A stretch of 64,000 nucleotides of DNA from Hymenobacter guriensis (lineage in GTDB: Bacteria > Bacteroidota > Bacteroidia > Cytophagales > Hymenobacteraceae). Shown here piece by piece: positions 43,447-51,686 of the stretch (position 1 is its first letter; each line of letters begins with the position of its first letter). The translations under genes were made by a program, and so were the position numbers. The notes below the pieces were generated by a model, which saw only the letters and a list, made by a program, of their open reading frames with translations, was not told the DNA's origin and searched no databases. The stretch is taken from contig NZ_JADWYK010000001.1 in assembly GCF_015773195.1 (NCBI RefSeq), positions 620,001-684,000 on the forward strand, in the 5' to 3' direction.

Positions 43447-44661
43447 ATGCCTTCTCCGATTCCTGCGGCGGCTTCTGCACCCGCCGAAAAGCTAACGTCC
43501 CCAACCACTCCCCCACTCGCGCCCGGCCTGGTTTGGCTGATGGCCGTGACCTGTGGGCTGGTAGTGGCCAACATCTACTACAACCAGCCCCTGCTGGCCG
43601 AAATAGCCCGCGACTTCCGCCTTTCCGAAAGCCAGGCTAGCCTAGTAGCCACCACCACGCAGGTGGGCTACACGCTGGGCTTGCTGTTTGTGGTACCCCT
43701 CGGGGATAAGCGCGAGCGAAAAAGCCTGATTCTGGGGCTGCTGCTGTGTGCGGCGGTGTGCATGGCGGGGGCAGCTTTTGCACCCTCGTTTCTCATGCTG
43801 GTAGGCGCCAGCTTGCTAATCGGGCTGTTTTCGGCGGTGCCGCAGCTACTGATACCCATGGCAGCTTCGTTGGCCAGTGAAGAAGAGCGGGGCCGGGTGG
43901 TGGGCCGCATCATGAGTGGCCTGCTGATTGGCGTACTCCTCTCCCGCACCATCAGCGGCTACGTGGGCGCGCACTTCGGCTGGCGCACCATGTTCTGGGT
44001 GGGCGCCGCCGTGATGGTGTTCATCACCGCGGTGCTGGCCCGGATGCTTCCGCGCAATCAGCCGCACTTTCCCGGCAGCTATGGCAGTTTGCTTCGCTCC
44101 CTAAGCTCCCTCATTCGTGATTTGCCGGTGTTGCGCCGCTCGGCCCTGGTGGGCTTGTGCTTGTTTGCCGGCTTCAGCGCGTTCTGGACTACGCTCGTGT
44201 TTTTCCTGGAAAGCCCCGCCTACCACTACGGCAGCGAAGTTGCGGGCTTGTTTGGCCTCATCGGGGCCAGCGGTGCCTTTGCCGCTTCCTTCGCCGGCAA
44301 GTCCGCCGACCGCAAAGGCCCCGACTATGCCCTGAACCTGGGCGTGCTCTTGTTTATGGGCGCCTACGTTGTGCTGGCTTTTGGCGGGCAGTATTTATTA
44401 GTATTGGTACTGGGCGTGCTGGTACTGGATGTGGGCCAGCAGATGGCGCACATTTCCAACCAGGCCCGTATTTTCTCTTTGCTGCCCGAGGCCCGCAGCC
44501 GCCTCAATACTGTGTACATGACGGCTTGCTTTATTGGGGCTTCGCTGGGCTCTTTGCTAGGCGGGCAGGCCTGGGCGCTTTTCCACTGGTGGGGCGTATG
44601 CGGGCTGGGGCTGGCTTTTGTCGCGGCCGCCTACTTCGTCAACCGTTGGTACGGCCGGTAG
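43447..44661 (+). CDS. MFS transporter
   Basis: 404 aa with 12 membrane helices. The MFS signature loop between TM2 and TM3 is GDKRERKS; the N-terminal part ANIYYNQPLLAEIARDF and LIPMAASLASEEERGRVVG point to the drug:H+ antiporter DHA1 group (YbcL/NreB-like). Exports or imports an unknown small molecule. It follows the AraC gene by 104 bases on the same strand and may or may not share its transcript. A two-way terminator follows. Confidence 0.9.
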   Translation: MPSPIPAAASAPAEKLTSPTTPPLAPGLVWLMAVTCGLVVANIYYNQPLLAEIARDFRLSESQASLVATTTQVGYTLGLLFVVPLGDKRERKSLILGLLLCAAVCMAGAAFAPSFLMLVGASLLIGLFSAVPQLLIPMAASLASEEERGRVVGRIMSGLLIGVLLSRTISGYVGAHFGWRTMFWVGAAVMVFITAVLARMLPRNQPHFPGSYGSLLRSLSSLIRDLPVLRRSALVGLCLFAGFSAFWTTLVFFLESPAYHYGSEVAGLFGLIGASGAFAASFAGKSADRKGPDYALNLGVLLFMGAYVVLAFGGQYLLVLVLGVLVLDVGQQMAHISNQARIFSLLPEARSRLNTVYMTACFIGASLGSLLGGQAWALFHWWGVCGLGLAFVAAAYFVNRWYGR

Positions 44662-44689
44662 CCGCTGACTTGCGATGATTTTCACCCAC

Positions 44690-44725
44690 AAAAAAGCCCT
44701 GACCAGCAATGGCCAGGGCTTTTTT
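44690..44725. terminator. Bidirectional terminator between MFS and GH16 genes
   Basis: AAAAAAGCCCTG.CC and GG.CAGGGCTTTTTT arms with A and T runs on both sides. Confidence 0.9.
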
Positions 44726-44745
44726 ACAATGGATGAGCAGAAAGT

Positions 44746-47700
44746 TTACCGGCTTATCACCAGGCGCTTGGCTACGGCTTCCTTGTCCGTTATTACCCGA
44801 ATGAGGTAAACGCCATTAGCCAGCTCCATTGCGTTCAGTTCCAGCGCTACTGGCTGGTTACCGGCCGCGCGGCCCGCGCCGATGGTGCGGAGGCGGGTGC
44901 CTTTCAGATCGTACAGCTCTGCCGTGTAGCCCGTAGCCTTCGTGGTAGTAAAGGAAATACCCGTGCGGCCTGCGCTGGGGTTGGGGAATACGGCTACGCT
45001 AGTGAGGCTGCTGGGCTGCTTGCTGGCCGTGGTGGTAGCGCAGCTCGTGCCTACCGTGTAGCTATGTGGGGTAGCGGCCGTGTTCTTTTCCGGTCCGCCA
45101 GCCCCTACCTGGTAGGTGAAGTACACACTCGTAACGGTACCGCTGGCAATGGCTTTGGTGAAGGTGAAGTCACCGGCGTCGTTCTTGGTCATGGGGTAAC
45201 CCGGGTAAGCTCCTTCTGCTCCTTCCCGGATGTAAATCAGGGCCAGGGTGCCACCGGCCGTAGCGCCCAGTGGGTGGAAGGTAAAGGTCACATTCTCGCC
45301 CATCGTTTCGGCCTTGAAGCTGTAGTCCTCGGTGGTGAAGCAGTACCCTTCGGTGCCAGTGCTGCTGCCGGCTACCGTCACACTTACAGCTGCCGAGGTA
45401 GTGGTAGCTCCCGCGTTATCGGTGGCTTTGGTCGTGAGGCTGTAGGTGCCGGCGGCTACGCTCGTCCACTCATAGGAGTACGGGGCCGAGGTATCTTCCC
45501 CAAGCTTGGTGGTGCCCTGGAAGAACTCTACTTTGCTCACGGTGCCATCGGTATCGGCCGCATCCGCGGTGATGGTGATGGTAGCCGGGGCCGTGTAACT
45601 CACCGACGCCGCTGGCGCCGTGATGCTCACGCTTGGGGCCGCATTGGTAGCCGTGCCGCAGTTCTGGCCTACGGTGTAGGTATGCGGGGTGGCAGCGGTG
45701 TTTTTCTCCGGTCCGCCGGCCCCTACCTGATAGGTAAAGTAGAAGCTGGTAGCTACCCCGTCGGCAATGGGGCGGGTGAAGGTGAAGTCGTCCGCGTCGT
45801 TTTTGGTCATAGGGTAGCCCGGGTAGCCGCCCACGCCGCCTTCCTGAATGTAGATCAGGGCGAGGTTGCCGCCGGCGGTAGCGCCTAGCGGATGGAAGGT
45901 GTAGGTGACGCTGCCGCCTTGGCTGAACACCTCGTAGCTGTAGTCGCCGCTGGCGGCGGTGCCGGTGCAGGCCACGGCTTTCACCGCTACGGCCACGGCC
46001 GCGGAGGTAGTCGTGTACCCGTCGTTATCGGTAGCCCGGGCGGTAATGCTATAGCTTCCGGCGGCTACGTTCTTCCACTCGAACGAGTACGGAGCCGAGG
46101 TGTCTTCGCCCAGCTTGGTGTCGCCATTATAGAACTCCACTTTACTTACGGTGCCGTTGGCATCCGCCGCTGTAGCGGTGAGCGTGATGGTCGTAGGAGC
46201 CGTGAACTTGTCGGTAGCTACGGGGCTGGTCAGAGTAACCGTTGGTTTCACCGGGTCCGCCACCGTGATGCTCACGGCGGTGGACGTTTTCACCGCGCCG
46301 CCGTTGTCGGTGGCTTTGGCCGTGAGGCTGTAGGTGCCGGTCGCCGCGCCCGACCACGTGTAGGTGTAAGGGCTGGTCATGTCGGTAGCCAGCAGCGTGG
46401 TGCCCTGGTAGAAGTCTACCTTATAGATGGAGCCATCCGTATCGGCGGCCGTGGCCGTAAGCGTGATGCTGGCGGGCGTGAGGTAGCTGGTTTTGTCGGT
46501 AGTCAGAGTCACCGTGGGCGCGGCGTTGTTGGGTGCCGCCACAAAAACCGTTACCGGCTTGGAGGTAGTCACGGCGCCTTCGTTGTCGGTGGCTTTGGCC
46601 GTAAGCGTGTACACGCCGGCGGTGGCGCCCGTCCAGGTAAAGCTGTAAGGAGCTGAAGTGTCCTCGCCCAGCTTGGTGGTGCCTTGGTAGAACTCTACTT
46701 TCGCTACCGAGCCATTTTCGTCGGCGGCCGCGGCTGTGATAGTTACGCTGGCGGGCGTGGTGACTATGGCATCGGCCGTGGGCGCGGTAATGGATACGGT
46801 AGGCGAAGGATTCGCCGCTACGCCCCCGCTCAGGCGCATATCGTCAAAGTAGAAGTCGGCGTTGCTGGTGGCCGGGTCGCCGGCAAACATAAACAGACTG
46901 GTCATGGAACCCAGGTCGATGTGCATGCCCACGTTGGGCTGGTCGAAGGCGCTGAGCGGTATGGTTACCTCGTGCCAGGCACCATCGCGCACCAGCCCGT
47001 ATTGAGCCGCACCATTCGCCGGGAAGTTGATCCAGCTTTCCCCATGCCCGCTTTTCACGCCAATCTTGAACTGGCCTTTGTAGCTGCTCTTAAACTGAAA
47101 CTTGAGGGCGCCGTTCTCGGCGAAGTTGAGCATGTTCAGCGGCGCGTGGTCGACGCCCATGCCAAACCAGCTGCCGCTCGCGGCCCGCACGGCCAGCACC
47201 TCACTGCCTTCGTAGGCAGTTGGGGCCGGGTCGAGGTTGACCAAGTTGTTCCAGTAGTACAGCTCCGCACCCTCGCCAAACTTCAGCTTGTCGGTGATGG
47301 ACGCCTTTTCGGTGTAGATGCCAAATTCGCCGGCGTAGGCGTGCTCCTTGGCCAGGTACAGCTCGTCGCTAGGATTCTGGTAGAGCTTCAGGTAGTCCAC
47401 CATCATCTTAGCCGGCAGCGGAGCCGTAATGCCGCCCACACTGGGAATGCCCGTGTAGTTGCCGCCCACGGCCAAGTTCAGCAGGATGTACTGCTGCTTG
47501 TGGAACTCCTCCATGTCGTTTTCCGTGGCTTTGGAAATGTCCACCACGAAGTACTGGGTGCCATCAATGTACATTTTGATGGCCTGGGCATCCCACACCA
47601 TTTTGTACACGTGGTAGTCGTCGGTGAGGTCGGCGGTGCCTTTGTAGGTCTGACCATAGTCGGCCTGAGTACCCTTGTAGCTCCAATGCACGGCCCCGCT

Positions 47701-48216
47701 CATCCAGTTGTTCACGTTATTGGGGTACGAAGCCTGCGCGCCCATTTCCATGATGTCAATTTCGCCGCTGGCGGGCCAGGTGCCGGTGGTGCCCAGCAGC
47801 CAGAACGCGGGCCAGAGGCCGTTTTTCAGGTTGGGGACTTTGATGCGGGCTTCGAGCGTTCCGTACTTGAACTGCACGCGCCCAAAGGTTTTCAGGCGGG
47901 CGGAAGTGAATTCCTTGGTCTGGAATTTCTCCTTGCGGGCCTCAATCACGAGGCTGCCGTTTTCCACGCGGGCATTTTCGGAGCGGCTGGTGTAGTACTG
48001 CAACTCCTGGTTGCCCCAGCCGCAAACGCCCCGTTCACACCCGTCGCCGAAGTCGAAGGTCCAGGTTTCGGGGTTGATGGCGTTGCCGTCGAAGTTTTCC
48101 TCCCAGACCAGCGTCTGGGCATTGATGGTAAGGGCGCTGCCGAGCAGGGCCGCCCCCGCCAGCAGCGGGCGCGCCAGGCGGCGCCAAAGGTGGGCAGTAG
48201 TAGTCGTTTGGTTCAT
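44746..48216 (-). CDS. GH16 beta-1,3-glucanase, multidomain, type IX secreted
   Basis: 1156 aa. Signal peptide (about 1-33). GH16 catalytic domain (about 35-282) with the ExDxxE motif GEIDIMEMG: nucleophile Glu152, Asp154, acid/base Glu157. Then a beta-sandwich carbohydrate-binding-like domain (about 285-465), three Ig-like repeats (about 471-745), a domain resembling CBM56 (about 750-845), a fourth Ig-like repeat (about 850-940), a second CBM56-like domain (about 945-1040), and a type IX sorting domain (about 1070-1156, with VFPNPSAG and LKGTRLRTI). Probably an extracellular laminarinase acting on algal or fungal beta-1,3-glucan. The two CBM56-like copies and the Ig repeats are near-identical, a likely product of internal duplication. 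Confidence 0.92.
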   Translation of the reverse strand: MNQTTTTAHLWRRLARPLLAGAALLGSALTINAQTLVWEENFDGNAINPETWTFDFGDGCERGVCGWGNQELQYYTSRSENARVENGSLVIEARKEKFQTKEFTSARLKTFGRVQFKYGTLEARIKVPNLKNGLWPAFWLLGTTGTWPASGEIDIMEMGAQASYPNNVNNWMSGAVHWSYKGTQADYGQTYKGTADLTDDYHVYKMVWDAQAIKMYIDGTQYFVVDISKATENDMEEFHKQQYILLNLAVGGNYTGIPSVGGITAPLPAKMMVDYLKLYQNPSDELYLAKEHAYAGEFGIYTEKASITDKLKFGEGAELYYWNNLVNLDPAPTAYEGSEVLAVRAASGSWFGMGVDHAPLNMLNFAENGALKFQFKSSYKGQFKIGVKSGHGESWINFPANGAAQYGLVRDGAWHEVTIPLSAFDQPNVGMHIDLGSMTSLFMFAGDPATSNADFYFDDMRLSGGVAANPSPTVSITAPTADAIVTTPASVTITAAAADENGSVAKVEFYQGTTKLGEDTSAPYSFTWTGATAGVYTLTAKATDNEGAVTTSKPVTVFVAAPNNAAPTVTLTTDKTSYLTPASITLTATAADTDGSIYKVDFYQGTTLLATDMTSPYTYTWSGAATGTYSLTAKATDNGGAVKTSTAVSITVADPVKPTVTLTSPVATDKFTAPTTITLTATAADANGTVSKVEFYNGDTKLGEDTSAPYSFEWKNVAAGSYSITARATDNDGYTTTSAAVAVAVKAVACTGTAASGDYSYEVFSQGGSVTYTFHPLGATAGGNLALIYIQEGGVGGYPGYPMTKNDADDFTFTRPIADGVATSFYFTYQVGAGGPEKNTAATPHTYTVGQNCGTATNAAPSVSITAPAASVSYTAPATITITADAADTDGTVSKVEFFQGTTKLGEDTSAPYSYEWTSVAAGTYSLTTKATDNAGATTTSAAVSVTVAGSSTGTEGYCFTTEDYSFKAETMGENVTFTFHPLGATAGGTLALIYIREGAEGAYPGYPMTKNDAGDFTFTKAIASGTVTSVYFTYQVGAGGPEKNTAATPHSYTVGTSCATTTASKQPSSLTSVAVFPNPSAGRTGISFTTTKATGYTAELYDLKGTRLRTIGAGRAAGNQPVALELNAMELANGVYLIRVITDKEAVAKRLVISR

Positions 48217-48311
48217 GCGTGGTGGGGATTAGTAGATGAGTTTGTTGCTGCTTATTAGCCTATGAAATCAGGCTTATTTTCCTGTCCGACCCAGCACATA
48301 GCGAAAGCCTA

Positions 48312-48384
48312 TTCAGCTATAGGCCGAGGCTGGTGCCGGTTTCCTCTGAATTGGTGAGGCCTTCTGCTTGCGCTTAAAGCGCAA
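48312..48384. promoter_or_regulatory. Candidate control sites upstream of the GH16 gene
   Basis: TTCAGCTATAG at 48312-48322 is identical to a site at 42328. TTGCGCTTAAAGCGCAA at 48368-48384 is a perfect 17-bp palindrome. Both are in the 442-base gap between the GH16 and rfbD genes, which otherwise holds the rfbD terminator and nothing else recognisable. Confidence 0.4.
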
Positions 48385-48594
48385 ACCCAGCTCGGGTGGT
48401 TTTTTCCATTTACTTTCCTTTAGCCGCCGTACCCAAGCCAATACAAGGTTTGTACGTGTGCGGCAAGCGTATAAACAGGACTCTCGATTGGATTTATGGC
48501 TGGGTTCATACCTCGTAAAATGGGTTCAAATGGCCAGAAAACCAATTTTTCTTGCTCGACTACCTTCCTATCCTCCAGCCATACGCACACAAGA

Positions 48595-48636
48595 AAGCCC
48601 CGCTTGGCAGCTACTAAACTGCCAGGTGGGGCCTTG
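48595..48636 (-). terminator. Terminator of rfbD
   Basis: Stem AAGCCCCGCTTGGCAG against CTGCCAGGTGGGGCCTT, with one mismatch, about 20 bases after the rfbD stop on the minus strand; the T-tail is weak (TTTCTT). Confidence 0.65.
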
Positions 48637-48658
48637 GGCTCCTACGCTGCAATAGGTC

Positions 48659-49513
48659 TTAAGCCAGCCGGCTTAGGCAAACTTTCAGGCTTTCCCGCCA
48701 GTGCGGAATAGTCAGCCCCAAGGTTTTTTTCACTTTGGTTTTGTCCATCACGGAAAAAGCCGGGCGCGTGGCTTTGGTAGGGTACTCGGCCGTGCGGATG
48801 GGCACCACCCGGGTAGAGAGGCCGCCCAGCTCGAAAATGGCCGCCGCGAAATCGTACCAGGACGTGACGCCCTCGTTGCTGTAGTGGTAGAGCCCATAGG
48901 CCGTGCTGCCGCTCTGGATGACGTGCAGCAGGCAGCCGGCCAGGTCAATGGCGTAGGTTGGCGTGCCAAGCTGGTCCCAGATAACGCGCATTTCTTCCCG
49001 CTCGCGGCCAAAGCGCAGCATCGTTTTCACGAAGTTGCCAGCGTACTCAGAGTACAGCCAGCTGGTGCGAAGAATAAAATACTGGCTGGTGTGCCGCGGA
49101 ATAACTTCCTCGCCTTCGAGTTTGGTGAGGCCGTACACACTAATGGGCGCGGCTTCGTCGGTTTCCGTGAGGGGCTGGTTGCCGGTGCCGGCGAACACAA
49201 AGTCGGTGGAAATGTGCAGCAGCGTGGCCCCAAACTCCCCACACAGGCGGGCCAGGTTTTCAGCGCCGTCGCGGTTCACGCGGCGGGCCAGGTCTACCTC
49301 ATCCTCGGCCTTATCCACAGCCGTATAGGCGGCGCAGTTGATGATGTAGCTAGGCTGGTAGCGGGTAAAGGTTTCGCGCAGAGCTGCAGGTTCCAGGATG
49401 TTGGCCTGCTCCTCGGGCAGAAACACGATATCCGTCAGGTTGCGCTGCTGCGCTACATGTTGCAGGCATTGGCCCAGTTGACCGCCGCCACCGAAAACAA
49501 GAGTAGAACCCAT
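48659..49513 (-). CDS. rfbD: dTDP-4-dehydrorhamnose reductase
   Basis: 284 aa, short-chain-dehydrogenase fold. NAD(P)-binding loop GGGGQLGQ near the N-terminus, STDFVFAG, and catalytic Tyr-x3-Lys in YGLTKLEGEE. Last step of dTDP-L-rhamnose synthesis for surface polysaccharide. No rfbA, rfbB or rfbC is next to it, so those must be elsewhere. The gene upstream on the same strand (TIGR03915-type) is 30 bases away and unrelated in function. Confidence 0.92.
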   Translation of the reverse strand: MGSTLVFGGGGQLGQCLQHVAQQRNLTDIVFLPEEQANILEPAALRETFTRYQPSYIINCAAYTAVDKAEDEVDLARRVNRDGAENLARLCGEFGATLLHISTDFVFAGTGNQPLTETDEAAPISVYGLTKLEGEEVIPRHTSQYFILRTSWLYSEYAGNFVKTMLRFGREREEMRVIWDQLGTPTYAIDLAGCLLHVIQSGSTAYGLYHYSNEGVTSWYDFAAAIFELGGLSTRVVPIRTAEYPTKATRPAFSVMDKTKVKKTLGLTIPHWRESLKVCLSRLA

Positions 49514-49543
49514 AAAATCAGGAAAGAAAGGAATAGGCGCAAA

Positions 49544-50494
49544 TTAGCCTTTTTCCTCCTCCGCCCGCTCGCCCTGCCCTATTGCCGGACTTCCAGGCTG
49601 CACCGGCCGCTTGTTGCGAATAGCTTCAAAGCGCTGCTCGCGGGGCTGCTTTTCGCTGAGGTAGCGCCAGTAGCGCAGCGGCATGTGGCGGCGGTGCAGC
49701 TTCAGGTTTTTGCGCTCCGGAATATTCACGTGGTCGAAATACGCCTGCCAGAGCAGCTGAAACAACGGCTCCCGCTCGTCCAGCACCGTAGCTGACACCG
49801 ACGCGCTGTGCCGGGGCGAAGCGGAGTCAAACTCCACTACGTCGGTATGGTGCAGGTCGTAGTAGAGGCCATAGCGACGGCGCCGGTCGTAGATCAGCCA
49901 GCGCTGGTCGGCGTAGCGGGTGGTGAAGTGGGCGGCAATAAGCGGCAGCACGTCAAAATCGGGCTCGATGGTGGCGTGGAACAGGCCATCCTGGGTTTTC
50001 TCGAAGCGTACGAAGGCCTCCATACGGTGCTTTTCGCGGTACATCTGCTGGGCCAGGCGCTGCACGCGGCGCACGTTGTCGTCGGCGTAGTTTTCCGAGA
50101 TGTCGCGGCCGGTGCGCATAGCCAAATCAGCGTAGCGAAAAATCAGCAGCTCCCGGTCAGACGCTTCGCTCAGAAACACGTGAAACAGGCGCATGCGGGC
50201 ATCTTTATCCACATAGCGCAGCAGGTTTTTCCACACCCGCGCGGCCAGCGCCTCGTCGGTAACTACCGATACGGGCTGCGCAAACAAGCCGCCCTGCACC
50301 GCGCCGTGGGGCTGAATGCTGTTGGGCGCGGCCTGGCGGTCATACACCGTGAACAAGACCGTCAGCAGGCCCTCAAACGTGCCGTCGTAGGAGTAGTCGA
50401 GCGGAGCGTTGTGCAGACTTGGAGCCTTCCTGCGCGGGTTGGCGGCGCTTGGCACCGGAGCTGACGATTGAGACGCAGGCAGAAATCGCGGCAT
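49544..50494 (-). CDS. TIGR03915/DUF4130 putative DNA-metabolism protein
   Basis: 316 aa. After a Pro/Ser-rich N-terminus the conserved core begins with YSYDGTFEGLLTVLFTVYD. Later parts include AARVWKNLLRYVDKDARMRL, MYREKHRMEAFVRFEKTQDG, FATRYADQRWLIYDRRRRYGLYYD-type and WQAYFDHVNIPERKNLKLHR. This family is regularly paired with a radical-SAM protein (TIGR03916) and is thought to work on DNA; the reaction is unknown. The radical-SAM partner is at 51687-52952, in the same direction but with two genes inserted between. Confidence 0.88.
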   Translation of the reverse strand: MPRFLPASQSSAPVPSAANPRRKAPSLHNAPLDYSYDGTFEGLLTVLFTVYDRQAAPNSIQPHGAVQGGLFAQPVSVVTDEALAARVWKNLLRYVDKDARMRLFHVFLSEASDRELLIFRYADLAMRTGRDISENYADDNVRRVQRLAQQMYREKHRMEAFVRFEKTQDGLFHATIEPDFDVLPLIAAHFTTRYADQRWLIYDRRRRYGLYYDLHHTDVVEFDSASPRHSASVSATVLDEREPLFQLLWQAYFDHVNIPERKNLKLHRRHMPLRYWRYLSEKQPREQRFEAIRNKRPVQPGSPAIGQGERAEEEKG

Positions 50495-50503
50495 ATGCAG
50501 CAG

Positions 50504-51382
50504 TTAGACAGATGGAAAATCCGGCAGTTCCGGCCCCAGAAACTTTAGCAGCAGCCGGTTCACTTCGGCGGACTCTTCCTGGTGCAGCCAGTGAGTTGCC
50601 TGATCGAAATACGTTAGCGTGGCCTGGTCGCAGTGGCGCAGGCTGAGTTGGGCCAGCTCCGGCTCCAGAAACGCATCCTGTCGGCCCCACAGCACCTGAA
50701 CCGGAATGGTTACACGACCCGTACGCGAGGGATGGCGCAACGCGGCGCGATACCAATTAATCATGCTCGTCAGCGCCCCCGGCTGCGCCCACGCGGCTAC
50801 GTAGTGGCTCAGCTCCTCAGTCGGAAAAGTCCCTGGCCGGCTCGTGCCCCGGAGGCTGCCACGCCCAAACCGGAACCGCCGGCGCCGAAACAGCCACTCG
50901 GGCAGCCCGGGCAGCTGGAAAAAGAACACGTACCAGCTTTTCAGCAGCTGGCGCGGGGCCTGCCTCAGCACCTGCCCCAGCGCCCTGGGGTGCGGTACGT
51001 TCAGGATAACGGCCCGCGAAATCCGGTTGGAATGCTCTGCCGCCAGCCACCACGCCACAATGCCGCCCCAGTCGTGCCCAACTAGAATGGCCTGCGCGTG
51101 TCCGGCCGCGTCGAGCAAGCCCAGCACGTCTTTGCCCAGCTCCGACAGACGGTAGGCCGCTACCCCCGTGGGTTTGTCGCTGAGATTGTAGCCGCGCTGG
51201 TCGGGCGCCCACACCCGGAAACCTGCCGCGGCCAGGACAGGCAACTGGTGCCGCCAACTGTACCAGAATTCGGGAAAGCCGTGCAGCAACACGACCAGCG
51301 GCCCGCCGGCGGGCCCGCACTGCACCACGTGCAGGGTGCGGCCGTTGGTGCGAACGTAGTGGTGCTCGAGTGGAAAAGTCAT
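50504..51382 (-). CDS. Epoxide-hydrolase-like alpha/beta hydrolase
   Basis: 292 aa. Oxyanion-hole motif HGFPEFWYSW near residue 34; nucleophile Asp104 in GHDWGG; acid Asp in WGRQDAFLEPE; His in ATHWLHQEE. The Asp nucleophile supports epoxide hydrolase or haloalkane/fluoroacetate dehalogenase activity; substrate is not known. No signal peptide. It lies between the two members of the TIGR03915/TIGR03916 pair, 9 bases before the former, so it is probably in the same transcript. Confidence 0.88.
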   Translation of the reverse strand: MTFPLEHHYVRTNGRTLHVVQCGPAGGPLVVLLHGFPEFWYSWRHQLPVLAAAGFRVWAPDQRGYNLSDKPTGVAAYRLSELGKDVLGLLDAAGHAQAILVGHDWGGIVAWWLAAEHSNRISRAVILNVPHPRALGQVLRQAPRQLLKSWYVFFFQLPGLPEWLFRRRRFRFGRGSLRGTSRPGTFPTEELSHYVAAWAQPGALTSMINWYRAALRHPSRTGRVTIPVQVLWGRQDAFLEPELAQLSLRHCDQATLTYFDQATHWLHQEESAEVNRLLLKFLGPELPDFPSV

Positions 51383-51429
51383 GCTCTGCCTACCCGGCCG
51401 CGACCGGAAAGGTTATGCCAGGCGGTCCG

Positions 51430-51609
51430 CTAAGCGGCCTGCTGCTCCTGGCGGGAGGCATTGGCCTGGGCGGCCCGCTGGTGCATCTGCCGCACCAGCG
51501 GCAGCAGTTCTGAGAGCTTGCAGCAACACGCCAGACGCGCTACTTTTTCCGACTTAGCCATGTGAGTTGGAGCGGCCGACGCGTCGGCACCGCGGTGAGA
51601 AACAGTCAT
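51430..51609 (-). CDS. Hypothetical small Cys-containing protein
   Basis: 59 aa from ATG 51609 (MTVSHRGADASAAPTHM). It contains a Cys triplet (LACCCKLSELLPLV) followed by a helical, Gln/Ala-rich tail. No family recognised. On the same strand between the radical-SAM gene and the hydrolase; codon use fits the region. A longer frame to 51669 lacks support. Confidence 0.4.
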   Translation of the reverse strand: MTVSHRGADASAAPTHMAKSEKVARLACCCKLSELLPLVRQMHQRAAQANASRQEQQAA

Positions 51610-51686
51610 GATGATTGTTTTAAGTTGATTGTTGTTGGTTGTTAGATTCGTGGCTGGCCCCAGGACCAAGCAAAGTCAAACACCAG

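Noticed and set aside
46684..48258. 524-codon plus-strand frame across the GH16 gene
   Set aside because: Antisense to a protein with intact GH16 motifs; its His/Gly/Val-rich translation is typical of shadow frames.
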